This document shows positions 52,482 to 61,004 of a DNA stretch of 64,000 nucleotides, one piece after another. The position numbers and the translations under genes are program-made. The stretch comes from Sinomonas terrae (GTDB taxonomy: Bacteria > Actinomycetota > Actinomycetes > Actinomycetales > Micrococcaceae), in the NCBI RefSeq assembly GCF_022539255.1, contig NZ_JAKZBV010000001.1, positions 1,798,001 to 1,862,000 on the forward strand, in the 5' to 3' direction. The notes beneath the pieces were generated by a model, which was not told the DNA's origin, searched no databases, and saw nothing but the letters and a program-made list of their open reading frames with translations. How positions within the stretch are numbered: the stretch's first letter is position 1; every line of letters begins with the position of its first letter.

Positions 52482-52560
52482 GACCACTCGTCTGTAGAAA
52501 GCTGGCCACTCGTCTGTAGAAAGCCGGCCACTCGTCGGAAGACGAGTGGCCAGCTCTTTT
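52482..52560 (+). terminator. Terminator with three tandem copies of its stem sequence after metE
   Basis: CCACTCGTC occurs at 52484, 52506 and 52528 (period 22). The first two copies are followed by TGTAGAAAGC. The third is the left arm of an 11-bp perfect hairpin, GGCCACTCGTC-GGAA-GACGAGTGGCC (52526-52551), followed by AGCTCTTTT. The hairpin is a clear terminator; the two extra half-copies upstream could pair with the right arm instead and change its folding. Confidence 0.9.
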
Positions 52561-52579
52561 GCGTCGAGTGGCCAGGTGG

Positions 52580-53083
52580 CTAATCCCACTCGACTTCGTC
52601 GTCGACGACGCCGTCCTCGTCGGCAGCCGCGAGGAGCACCTCGTCAGTGAAGCCCTCGCCGAGGGTGAAGCCAAGCACGAAATACCGCTCCGGCTGGCCC
52701 GGGAAGATCCCGACCTTGGTGAGCCGCAGCGCCTGGACGAACCGTTCGCCGTCGACCTCGTCCTGTGAAGTGACCCCGAAAAGCTCCCGGACCCTTCCGT
52801 CGCTCAGGTTCTGGCAATGGAAGTGCCGGTATTCGACGGCCGGGGAATCGTCGTCCTGGAGGTCGAGGACGATGCGTTCGCGAGCCGCGTCGATGAGTTC
52901 GGGGAGGAAGCGCAGCCGGTAGTCCACCTTGTGGAGGCACGCCTCGTCGATCCGATCGTGCTCGCCGATGCTGAGGTCCAGCGGGATCGGCACGCCGTCG
53001 TGCTCGTACAGGCCCGAGATGATCCGTTGCCCCACCGGCGTGAGGGCAATTTCCCCGAAATGCCGGCTGACTGCCGTCTCCAT
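52580..53083 (-). CDS. DUF2004-like protein
   Basis: 167 aa, soluble, acidic. The C-terminal YFVLGFTLGEGFTDEVLLAAADEDGVV resembles the DUF2004 end. There is no signal peptide or membrane segment. The role is unknown. ATG start, 18 bases downstream of the DUF72 stop on the same strand, so it is probably co-transcribed with DUF72. Confidence 0.65.
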   Translation of the reverse strand: METAVSRHFGEIALTPVGQRIISGLYEHDGVPIPLDLSIGEHDRIDEACLHKVDYRLRFLPELIDAARERIVLDLQDDDSPAVEYRHFHCQNLSDGRVRELFGVTSQDEVDGERFVQALRLTKVGIFPGQPERYFVLGFTLGEGFTDEVLLAAADEDGVVDDEVEWD

Positions 53084-53101
53084 GAGAAAAACATAGTCCT
53101 C

Positions 53102-53917
53102 TCAGGCAAGCCGCGCGAGCAGATTCACGGCATCGTGCGGGGCACGCCCGTCGGCGTCGTTGTCGAAGTAGACGTAGGTGTCGAGGCCGTCGTCGAGCCA
53201 AGCCCTCACCCGCTCGGCCCACCGGTCGAGCGAGGCTTCGGTGTAGCCGCCGCCGTACAGCCTGGCCTCGCCATGGAGCCGCACGTAGCGGAAGTCCGCG
53301 GTCTCGTCATGGAGTACGGGCCACCGGCCGGCGCTGTCCGCGATCACCGTGCAGATTTCCCGCTCCGCGAGGAAGGCCCGTGCGGCGGGAGTGTCGAAGC
53401 TCTCGTGCCGTGGCTCGAGCGCGTGGCGCAGCGGCACCTCGGCGAGAACATCGAGGAACGCCCGCTGCTCCGGCACCTTGTCGTCGTGTCGCTGGGCGAG
53501 AGCGGCGGCCGACGACGCCGAGCGGGGGACCAGGTCGAAGAACCCCGAGAGGACTTCCTCGTCGAAGGCCATGCGCTCCGGGAGCTGCCACAGGATCGGG
53601 CCGAGCTTGCCCCCGAGCGCGAGCACTCCCGAAGCGAAGAAGTTGGCCAGCGCTGTTTCGACGTCACGCAGCTGCTTCATGTGGGTGATGAAACGGCCGC
53701 CCTTTACGGCGAAGACGAAGCCTTCGGGCGTGGCATCGCGCCAGGTCTCGTAGGACGAGGGGCGCTGGAGCGAGTAGAAGGAGCCGTTGAGCTCGACGGA
53801 GGACATTCGTTCCGCTGCGTAGGCAAGTTCGTCCCTCTGGCGGAGGCCGTGCGGATAGAAGTCGCCGCGCCAGCTTGAGTAGCGCCAGCCGGAGACGCCG
53901 ATGTAAGCAGTGGCCAC
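53102..53917 (-). CDS. DUF72 family protein (YecE-like)
   Basis: 271 aa TIM-barrel-type protein. The start YIGVSGWRYSSWRGDFYP, VELNGSFYSLQRPSSYETW, FAVKGGRFITHMKQL and the C-terminal YVYFDNDADGRAPHDAVNL are the DUF72 hallmarks. The biochemical role is unknown; Asp and His near the barrel ends look catalytic. GTG start. It lies between LysR (38 bases upstream) and the DUF2004-like gene, all on the minus strand. Confidence 0.88.
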   Translation of the reverse strand: MATAYIGVSGWRYSSWRGDFYPHGLRQRDELAYAAERMSSVELNGSFYSLQRPSSYETWRDATPEGFVFAVKGGRFITHMKQLRDVETALANFFASGVLALGGKLGPILWQLPERMAFDEEVLSGFFDLVPRSASSAAALAQRHDDKVPEQRAFLDVLAEVPLRHALEPRHESFDTPAARAFLAEREICTVIADSAGRWPVLHDETADFRYVRLHGEARLYGGGYTEASLDRWAERVRAWLDDGLDTYVYFDNDADGRAPHDAVNLLARLA

Positions 53918-53955
53918 GGTGCCCAGAGTAGGGCCGGTTGCGCGGTCTGGGCCGT

Positions 53956-54888
53956 TCAGCGGCGCGCCGCGCCGGGGCCCCGGGGTGGGAGGGACTTGAG
54001 CGTCTCTGCGACGAGATCCAGGAAGAGGCCGGTCTGGGGATCCGTGCTGCCACCCGGGCGCAGCGCGAAGATATTGCGCGCGAGCCGGATCTCCGGGACA
54101 TCGACGACGACGATGCCTTCCGGCCGCGACTGGAGGGCGAGCTCTGGGACGAGGGCGGCTCCGAGACCCGCAGAGGTGAGCCCCAGGCTTGCGTTGAAGT
54201 CGTCGCTGTAGGCGACGACGCGGGGTTCGAGCCCGCAGCTCGCGAAGAGACGGTCGATGACGGCCGCGTCGCTAGTGCCCGGGTGATGGACTATCCACGG
54301 CATGCCACCGAGCTGGGCGGCCGTGACCTGCGCTCCGTTGGCGATGCCCCACGAGGCGGGGAGGACTACGCAGAATGGATCGTCGCCGATCCATTGGCGG
54401 TCCATCGTGTGCGGCCACGCGAGCCCGCTCTGGCCCACCTGGTAGACGAGGACGACGTCGAGCTCGCCTCCCGCGAGAAGGCCGCGGATCGTTTCGCCGG
54501 GTTCGGCGACGGCGACATGGAGGTCTAGGCCGAGGTGGCGCCATCGTTCGTTCCTCAGGACGCCTGGGAGGACGTAGGTAGCGAGACTGGGGAAGATGCC
54601 GAGCCGGAGCTGGCGTGCGGCGGCTTCGGCCGCGCGCGCGGTCGCCGCCTTGAGCGCGTCGATGTCAGTGAGCACCTTGGTCGCGTGCCGGGTCATGACG
54701 GCGGCGGCCTCCGTTGGCACGACGCTCTTGGCCGAGCGGATGAACAGCTGGACTCCCGTCTCCCGCTCGAGGGCTGCCATCTGCTGGGAGACCGCGGAGG
54801 CTGTGTACCCGAGGCGATGGGCTGCGGCGGCGAAGGAGCCCTGCCGCACCACCTCGAGGAGGGTCTGAAGGTGGATGGGGTTAACCAC
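53956..54888 (-). CDS. LysR-family transcriptional regulator
   Basis: 310 aa. The winged helix at about 4-62 (LQTLLEVVRQGSFAAAAHRLGYTASAVSQQMAALERETGVQLFIR) is followed by a periplasmic-binding-type effector domain (LRLGIFPSLATYVLPGVL to the C-terminus). Its targets are unknown: no divergent operon adjoins it, and the DUF72 gene downstream on the same strand is the nearest candidate. GTG or ATG start near 54888 gives the usual NPIHLQTLLEV opening. Confidence 0.9.
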   Translation of the reverse strand: MVNPIHLQTLLEVVRQGSFAAAAHRLGYTASAVSQQMAALERETGVQLFIRSAKSVVPTEAAAVMTRHATKVLTDIDALKAATARAAEAAARQLRLGIFPSLATYVLPGVLRNERWRHLGLDLHVAVAEPGETIRGLLAGGELDVVLVYQVGQSGLAWPHTMDRQWIGDDPFCVVLPASWGIANGAQVTAAQLGGMPWIVHHPGTSDAAVIDRLFASCGLEPRVVAYSDDFNASLGLTSAGLGAALVPELALQSRPEGIVVVDVPEIRLARNIFALRPGGSTDPQTGLFLDLVAETLKSLPPRGPGAARR

Positions 54889-55285
54889 GGCGGCCTCCTC
54901 TCTCGATCACGGGGCCCGCATTCAGCGTACGGCACGTGGGACGCCGGGGAACCCGGTCTTGAATCGCGGATGCGACACGCCGACGCTGGGCGACACGCAG
55001 TTTTTTCGGGGTGTGCATCCAGCGCTCCACATCCTGTGGACAAGGTCACGTGAATGGCGGAATTTCGCGGCTCGGACGGTGCGTTAACTGTGTAGGAAGT
55101 GTGGACTCGACGCGTGATGAATGACATACTTGTAAGACATCATCTTGGGGTTCACAGCGGCGCCGACCACTACATGTAGTATCGAGTCACGCCGAGGCAG
55201 TCCGATCCATTGGGGAAGGCCGCCGGCCAAATGGGGGGCCCAGAAATGGGCCGAAGCCAGCAAGTCTTCCAGGAGGGAAGGAACC
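54889..55285. other. Divergent gap between LysR and nrdH
   Basis: 397 bases. No gene is supported. It contains the LysR promoter and the nrd operon promoter with NrdR-like boxes near 55122-55182. GGGAAGGAA just ahead of nrdH is its ribosome binding site. A T-run (TTTTTTCGG) lies at about 55004. Confidence 0.5.
55122..55182 (+). promoter_or_regulatory. Candidate NrdR boxes upstream of nrdH
   Basis: ACTACATGTAGT at 55169-55180 is a perfect 12-bp palindrome. ACATACTTGTAAGACA at 55124-55139 is a related AT-rich imperfect palindrome. Their centres are about 43 bases apart, close to four helical turns, as expected for paired NrdR sites. NrdR represses nrd operons when dATP is high. The sequence match to the NrdR consensus is only partial. 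Confidence 0.5.
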
Positions 55286-55537
55286 ATGAACGTCACGGTC
55301 TACACGAAGCCTGCGTGCGTGCAGTGCAATGCCACCTACCGTGCACTGGACAAGAAGGGCATTGCCTACCAGAGCGTTGACGTGACCCAGAACCCTGACG
55401 CGCTCGAGCGCCTCAAGGCCATGGGCTACATGCAGGCTCCCGTTGTCGTGACCGATGGTGGCCACTGGTCGGGCTTCCGTCCCGACAAGATCGAAGAGCT
55501 CGCCCAGACGGCGGACCCGTCCGCATCGGTGGCCTGA
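55286..55537 (+). CDS. nrdH: Glutaredoxin-like NrdH
   Basis: 83 aa thioredoxin-fold protein. The redox site CVQC (Cys11, Cys14) is in VYTKPACVQCNATYRALD, and the C-terminal segment GGHWSGFRPDKI matches the NrdH signature WSGFRP. It supplies electrons to class Ib ribonucleotide reductase and is itself reduced by thioredoxin reductase. The ATG follows GGGAAGGAA. It is the first gene of the nrdHIEF operon. Confidence 0.96.
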   Translation: MNVTVYTKPACVQCNATYRALDKKGIAYQSVDVTQNPDALERLKAMGYMQAPVVVTDGGHWSGFRPDKIEELAQTADPSASVA

Positions 55538-55574
55538 CGCGCCGTCGTCCGTTTCTCTTGCAGGGGGTGCTGAG

Positions 55575-56060
55575 GTGACCTCTCTGGTCACGGCCGCGGC
55601 AGGCGCTGACGCGCCGGGCGCGCAGCCCGAGCCCCGCCTCGTCTCGAGCCGACTCATCTACTTCTCCTCTGTCTCCGGCAACACCCATCGCTTTGTGGGC
55701 AAGCTCGGCCTCGAGGCCGAACGGATCCCGCTCCACCCGACCGACCAGCCGCTCCGCGCGACGGAGCCGTTTGTCCTGGTCGTCCCGACGTATGGCGGGA
55801 CCGGGGGCGCGGGTTCGGTGCCGAAGCAGGTCATCAGGTTCCTCAACGATCCGCAGAATCGGTCCCTCATCCGGGGGGTCATCGGCGCGGGCAACACGAA
55901 TTTCGGGGACAACTACTGCGCAGCCGGTGACATCGTCGCCGTGAAGTGCAAAGTGCCCCACCTCTACCGATTCGAACTCATGGGAACGACGGACGACGTC
56001 GCCCGGGTCACCGAAGGATTGGACGCATTTTGGACACGACTGTCGCAGAACCGGCGCTAG
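55575..56060 (+). CDS. nrdI: Class Ib RNR flavodoxin NrdI
   Basis: 161 aa. The flavodoxin-like FMN site is IYFSSVSGNTHRFV near 30-43, with VVPTYGGTGG and GAGNTNFGDNYCAAG further on. NrdI passes superoxide to NrdF to build the manganese-tyrosyl radical cofactor. GTG 55575 is chosen because AGGGGG lies shortly upstream; about 25 extra N-terminal residues precede the flavodoxin core. Its end overlaps the nrdE start by 31 bases. Confidence 0.93.
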   Translation: MTSLVTAAAGADAPGAQPEPRLVSSRLIYFSSVSGNTHRFVGKLGLEAERIPLHPTDQPLRATEPFVLVVPTYGGTGGAGSVPKQVIRFLNDPQNRSLIRGVIGAGNTNFGDNYCAAGDIVAVKCKVPHLYRFELMGTTDDVARVTEGLDAFWTRLSQNRR

Positions 56061-58222
56061 CGGCTGTGGACGCTAAGGCCAAGGATTCGAAGGAATTGCC
56101 CGCGAAGTTCAAGGGCCTGGGCTACCACGAGCTCAATGCGATGCTGAATCTGTACGGGGACGACGGCAAGATCCAGTTCGAAGCCGATCGGTATGCAGCG
56201 CGCCAGTACTTCCTCGACCACGTCAACACCAACACGGTGTTCTTCCACGATCTGGACGAGAAGCTCGAGTACCTCGTCAAGCACGACTACTACGAGCGCG
56301 AGACGCTCGACCAGTACACGATGAACTTCATCCGCGAGCTGTTCAGCCGCGCGTACAAGAAGAAGTTCCGGTTCGAGACGTTCCTCGGTGCCTTCAAGTT
56401 CTACACGTCGTACACCCTCAAGACCTTCGACGGTAAGCGGTACCTCGAGCGCTACGAGGACCGCGTCTGCATGGTGGCGCTCCACCTCGCGCGCGGCGAT
56501 GAGAAGCTCGCGACCCAGCTCGTCGACGAGATCGTCGCCGGCCGCTTCCAGCCCGCGACGCCGACATTCCTCAATGCGGGGAAGAAGCAGCGCGGCGAAC
56601 TCGTCTCGTGCTTCCTCCTGCGCATCGAGGACAACATGGAGTCGATTGCCCGCGGCATCAACTCTGCGCTTCAGCTCTCCAAGCGAGGCGGCGGGGTTGC
56701 CCTCTCGCTCACGAACATCCGCGAGCACGGCGCACCGATCAAGCAGATCGAGAACCAGTCCTCTGGCGTCATTCCCGTCATGAAGCTGCTCGAGGACTCG
56801 TTCTCATATGCGAATCAGCTCGGCGCTCGTCAGGGCGCCGGTGCCGTGTATCTGCATGCGCACCACCCGGACATCTTCCGCTTCCTCGACACGAAGCGCG
56901 AGAACGCGGACGAGAAGATCCGGATCAAGACGCTCTCCCTCGGCGTCGTCATCCCGGACATCACGTTCGAGCTCGCGAAGCGCAACGAGGACATGTACCT
57001 GTTCTCCCCGTACGACGTCGAGCGGGTCTACGGTGTGCCGTTCTCGGACGTCTCCGTAACCGAGAAGTACTACGACATGGTCGACGATTCGCGGATCAAG
57101 AAGACGAAGATCAACGCGCGCGAATTCTTCCAGACGCTCGCGGAGATCCAGTTCGAGTCGGGTTACCCGTACATCATGTTCGAGGACACGGTGAACCGAG
57201 CGAACCCCGTCGCCGGCAAGGTGACCATGAGCAACCTGTGCTCGGAGATCCTCCAGGTCTCATCGCCGTCGTTGTACAACGAGGACCTCACCTACGCCCA
57301 GGTGGGCAAGGACATCTCCTGCAACCTCGGGTCCATGAACATCGCCAAGACGATGGACTCGGGGGACTTCGGCCTCTCGATCGAGACCGCGATCCGCGCC
57401 CTGTCTGCCGTTTCGGACATGAGCTACATCCAGTCGGTGCCTTCCGTGGCCGAGGGCAATGCGAAGTCGCACGCGATCGGCCTCGGCCAGATGAACCTGC
57501 ACGGGTACCTCGCTCGTGAGCGCGTGCACTACGGCTCCGAAGAGGGCCTCGACTTCACGAACATCTACTTCTACACCGTGCTGTTCCACGCGCTGCGGGC
57601 CTCGAACCTGCTCGCGCAGGAGCACGGGGCTCCGTTCGGTGGGTTTGAAAACTCGAAGTACGCGTCGGGGGAGTTCTTCGACAAGTACACCGAGCAGGAG
57701 TGGGTGCCGGAGACAGACAAGGTCCGTCAGCTCTTCGCGGATGCCAAGGTGCACATTCCGACCCAGGACGACTGGCGGGAGCTCAAGGCTTCGGTCATGA
57801 AGCACGGCATCTACAACCAGAACCTTCAGGCGGTCCCGCCGACGGGCTCGATCAGCTACATCAACAACTCGACGTCGTCGATTCACCCTGTGGCGTCGAA
57901 GATCGAGATCCGCAAGGAAGGCAAGATCGGGCGTGTTTACTACCCGGCGCCCTACCTGACGAACGACAACCTGGAGTACTACCAGGACGCGTACGAGATC
58001 GGCTACGAGAAGATCATCGACACGTACGCCGCCGCTACGCAGCACGTGGACCAGGGCCTTTCGCTCACGCTGTTCTTCAAGGACACGGCGACGACGCGCG
58101 ACGTGAACAAGGCGCAGATCTACGCGTGGCGCAAGGGCATCAAGACGCTCTACTACATCCGGATCCGCCAGCTCGCCCTTGAGGGGACCGAGGTGGAGGG
58201 TTGCGTCAGCTGCATGCTCTAG
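56030..58222 (+). CDS. nrdE: Class Ib ribonucleoside-diphosphate reductase alpha subunit
   Basis: 730 aa catalytic subunit. Active-site cysteines lie in SCFLLR, NLCSEILQ and the thiyl/N-C-E region, with PTGSISYINNSTSS downstream. The C-terminal CVSC (four residues from the end of the frame) is the shuttle pair reduced by NrdH. There is no ATP-cone activity domain at the N-terminus, which is normal for NrdE. I chose TTG 56030 with GAAGGA upstream, overlapping nrdI; GTG 56066 is the alternative. Confidence 0.95.
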   Translation: MDTTVAEPALAAVDAKAKDSKELPAKFKGLGYHELNAMLNLYGDDGKIQFEADRYAARQYFLDHVNTNTVFFHDLDEKLEYLVKHDYYERETLDQYTMNFIRELFSRAYKKKFRFETFLGAFKFYTSYTLKTFDGKRYLERYEDRVCMVALHLARGDEKLATQLVDEIVAGRFQPATPTFLNAGKKQRGELVSCFLLRIEDNMESIARGINSALQLSKRGGGVALSLTNIREHGAPIKQIENQSSGVIPVMKLLEDSFSYANQLGARQGAGAVYLHAHHPDIFRFLDTKRENADEKIRIKTLSLGVVIPDITFELAKRNEDMYLFSPYDVERVYGVPFSDVSVTEKYYDMVDDSRIKKTKINAREFFQTLAEIQFESGYPYIMFEDTVNRANPVAGKVTMSNLCSEILQVSSPSLYNEDLTYAQVGKDISCNLGSMNIAKTMDSGDFGLSIETAIRALSAVSDMSYIQSVPSVAEGNAKSHAIGLGQMNLHGYLARERVHYGSEEGLDFTNIYFYTVLFHALRASNLLAQEHGAPFGGFENSKYASGEFFDKYTEQEWVPETDKVRQLFADAKVHIPTQDDWRELKASVMKHGIYNQNLQAVPPTGSISYINNSTSSIHPVASKIEIRKEGKIGRVYYPAPYLTNDNLEYYQDAYEIGYEKIIDTYAAATQHVDQGLSLTLFFKDTATTRDVNKAQIYAWRKGIKTLYYIRIRQLALEGTEVEGCVSCML

Positions 58223-58259
58223 TGATTGCTTACTCCCACTTCGTTCGGAAGGACCTCCC

Positions 58260-59237
58260 ATGACCCCCGAGAAGCTCAAGCTCCTCGACCACGTCCAAGC
58301 GATCAACTGGAACCGCATCCAGGACGACAAGGACGTCGAGGTGTGGAACCGCCTCGTGAACAACTTCTGGCTGCCCGAGAAGGTGCCGCTCTCGAATGAC
58401 GTCCAGTCCTGGGCGACGCTGACCCCGCAGGAGCAGCAGCTCACCATGCGCGTGTTCACGGGGCTCACTCTGCTCGACACCATTCAGGGGACCGTCGGGG
58501 CGGTGTCGCTCATTCCGGACGCTGTCACGCCGCACGAGGAAGCCGTCTACACGAACATCGCGTTCATGGAGTCGGTCCATGCGAAGAGCTACTCGTCGAT
58601 CTTCTCGACGCTGTGCTCGACGAAGGAGATCGACGACGCGTTCCGGTGGAGCCTCGAGAACGAGAACCTCCAGCGCAAGGCCCACATCGTCATGGACTAC
58701 TACCGTGGCGACGAGCCCCTGAAGCGGAAGGTCGCCTCGACCCTGCTGGAGAGCTTCCTCTTCTACTCGGGCTTCTACCTGCCCATGTACTGGTCGTCGC
58801 GGGCGAAGCTCACGAACACCGCGGACCTCATCCGCCTCATCATTCGGGATGAGGCCGTTCACGGGTACTACATCGGCTACAAGTTCCAGAAGGGCCTTGA
58901 GAAGGTCTCCGAGGAGAAGCGCCAGGAAATCAAGGACTACACGTTCGAGCTGCTCTTCGAGCTCTACGAGAACGAGGTCCAGTACACCCACGACCTCTAC
59001 GACCCCGTTGGGCTTTCCGAGGACGTCAAGAAGTTCCTGCACTACAACGCGAACAAGGCGCTCATGAACCTTGGGTATGAGGCGATGTTCCCGTCTTCGG
59101 TGACTGATGTGAATCCGGCGATCCTCTCGGCTCTTTCACCGAATGCTGACGAGAACCACGACTTCTTCTCGGGGTCGGGGTCGAGCTATGTGATCGGCAA
59201 GGCCGTGAATACGGAGGATGAGGACTGGGACTTCTGA
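58260..59237 (+). CDS. nrdF: Class Ib ribonucleoside-diphosphate reductase beta subunit
   Basis: 325 aa di-metal subunit that stores the tyrosyl radical. Metal ligands are in NIAFMESVHAKSYSSIF and IRDEAVHGYYIGYKF, and the C-terminal acidic tail EDEDWDF docks to NrdE. ATG 58260 follows GGAAGGAC. Adjacent nrdI suggests a manganese cofactor. A long hairpin terminator lies 70 bases downstream and ends the operon. Confidence 0.96.
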   Translation: MTPEKLKLLDHVQAINWNRIQDDKDVEVWNRLVNNFWLPEKVPLSNDVQSWATLTPQEQQLTMRVFTGLTLLDTIQGTVGAVSLIPDAVTPHEEAVYTNIAFMESVHAKSYSSIFSTLCSTKEIDDAFRWSLENENLQRKAHIVMDYYRGDEPLKRKVASTLLESFLFYSGFYLPMYWSSRAKLTNTADLIRLIIRDEAVHGYYIGYKFQKGLEKVSEEKRQEIKDYTFELLFELYENEVQYTHDLYDPVGLSEDVKKFLHYNANKALMNLGYEAMFPSSVTDVNPAILSALSPNADENHDFFSGSGSSYVIGKAVNTEDEDWDF

Positions 59238-59310
59238 GAGTGATCTCAGCCCGGCGCCCGTGAAGGGCGGCAGAGGTCTAGTTGCAAGTCTGAGCATCTA
59301 TCTGCCGGAA

Positions 59311-59362
59311 ATGGACGGCCTATCTGCAAGTTTTGGCAGATAGGCCGTCCATATTCTTTATT
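59311..59362 (+). terminator. Terminator of the nrd operon
   Basis: ATGGACGGCCTATCTGC pairs perfectly over 17 bp with GCAGATAGGCCGTCCAT across an 8-base loop (AAGTTTTG), followed by ATTCTTTATTT. It is a very stable intrinsic terminator. Confidence 0.9.
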
Positions 59363-59966
59363 TGGAAGCGGCAGCCGCCGGGGCACGTGCCTCTGTCAGA
59401 GGGGTGACCCCCGCTGACGCGTTTTCGCCTTCTGGGAGATCCGGCGTCATGCGATGGGCTGGACGAGGCCCGCGGCAACCTGACCTTATCTCCGGAAATT
59501 TGCGCCACGGTATCGATCTGCCGACAAGTCCAGCCCGCGGCTGACTCGAGACCTCGCATGGAACCGCCGCGAAAGCCTTCGATGGATGCTATTGGCCCAG
59601 CATCTGCCGAACAGGGTCTTGTGTGTCGCGGTCGTCGACCTTCACCCACCCCCGAGTGCGGGGGCAGGGGGGATCGGCTGAGACGATTTCATCGACGAGC
59701 CCCGCGCCCTGGGCGCCGGTTGATGGGATGGATCGGGAATGGGGTTGGCTAGGCGACGTGTCACGACCAAGGTCGACCAGTGGATTTGCACCGAGGCGAC
59801 CCCGACACCGGCACCGCTCCTCGGGACTGCGGTACCCGTCCAAGTTCGGCTTCGCCGAGGGCGGCTATTGATGTAACTGCCCAGTGTCTAGGGCCGTAAG
59901 AAGCTGTGCTTTCACCCGCCCCGGGGGGCGGAGCGGGCATTCGCCTGGCTGCCGCCGCGGATGCGG
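59363..59966. other. Gene-poor stretch after the nrd operon
   Basis: 604 bases with no supported gene. Short open frames overlap on both strands without family features, for example 59589-59843 minus. The sequence looks like decayed coding DNA, but I could not identify its source. Confidence 0.45.
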
Positions 59967-61004
59967 TCAGGCCAGCCAGCGGCGCCAGCCGCGTGGCTGC
60001 TCCGGCTCCGGGGTCGGATCCGGTTCCGGCTCCACGCCCAGGGCCAGCGCGGCCTCCTCGAGGTCGTCGGCGGTGAGTGTCGTGACGGCCTCGCGGTCGA
60101 GCGCTTCGAGGCTTTGTTCCTCGTCGCGGGAGAGCCGCAACGCCTGGCGGTTGAGCGCCTGCTCGAACAGCGTACGGGCGAATCGTGCGTTGCCGGAGTC
60201 CTCTCCCGCGTGGAGCCCAGTGAAGATGCAGCGCAGCATCTCGTCCGCACCCGGCCCCAGCGTGTACTCGTGCTGGGCCAGCATTTGGTGGAAGATCGTC
60301 TGGAGCTCGTCGACCGAGTAGTCGGGGAACGTGATCTCGCGGGCGAACCGGGAGCGCAGTCCGGGGTTCGAGAGCAGGAAGGACTCCATCAGCCGCGGGT
60401 ACCCGGCCACGATCACGACCAGATGGTGGCGGTGGTCCTCCATCCGCTTGAGCAGGACCTCGATCGCCTCGGGGCCGAAGTCCATCCGACCGTCCTCCGG
60501 GGCCAGCGCGTAGGCCTCGTCGATGAACAGCACGCCGTCCAGCGCCCGCCGGACCACCCGGTCCGTTTTGATGGCGGTCGCACCGACGTACTGCCCCACC
60601 AGGCCCGAACGGTCGACCTCGACCAAGTGGCCTTTCTGCAGCAGGCCGACCGCGCGGTACATCTCGGCCAGGAGCCGCGCCACGGTGGTCTTCCCCGTGC
60701 CCGGGTTTCCGAGGAACACCAGATGCTGTGATGTGGCCACCTCCGGCAGGCCGTGCGCCTTGCGGCGGGCCTGGACCTGGAGCAGTGCGACCAGGGCCCG
60801 CACCTGTTCCTTCACGGTCTCCAGCCCGACCAGCGCGTCGAGCTCGGCCTGCACCTCGGACAGCGGCCGGCCCGGCCCGGGCCTGGCACCGATGAGGTCG
60901 CCGACCAGCTCGTCGACACGCTCCGAACCGGGCAGCTTGAGCTGATCGGCCAGATAGCTGAGGGTTCCGCGCAGGTCATCGAGCGGATTGCGGCTGGCAG
61001 CCAT
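59967..61004 (-). CDS. CbxX/CfqX-type AAA+ ATPase
   Basis: 345 aa. A short N-terminal segment precedes an AAA+ domain with Walker A GNPGTGKT at 99-106, pore-like DRSGLVGQYVGATA at about 131-144, Walker B VLFIDEA at 158-164 and arginine-finger region NPGLRSRFAREI. The lid domain follows to about 320, then a Pro/Glu tail ending PRGWRRWLA. Relatives include CbbX (Rubisco activase), SpoVK and the EccA ATPase of type VII secretion. None of their partners is nearby, so the role is open. Confidence 0.88.
   Translation of the reverse strand: MAASRNPLDDLRGTLSYLADQLKLPGSERVDELVGDLIGARPGPGRPLSEVQAELDALVGLETVKEQVRALVALLQVQARRKAHGLPEVATSQHLVFLGNPGTGKTTVARLLAEMYRAVGLLQKGHLVEVDRSGLVGQYVGATAIKTDRVVRRALDGVLFIDEAYALAPEDGRMDFGPEAIEVLLKRMEDHRHHLVVIVAGYPRLMESFLLSNPGLRSRFAREITFPDYSVDELQTIFHQMLAQHEYTLGPGADEMLRCIFTGLHAGEDSGNARFARTLFEQALNRQALRLSRDEEQSLEALDREAVTTLTADDLEEAALALGVEPEPDPTPEPEQPRGWRRWLA

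Noticed and set aside
50155..52674. 839-codon minus-strand frame opposite metE
   Set aside because: Antisense shadow of metE. The sequence is composition-driven with no domain.
59589..59843. 84-codon minus-strand frame after nrdF
   Set aside because: Overlapped by an equally long plus-strand frame; no ribosome binding site, domain or context.
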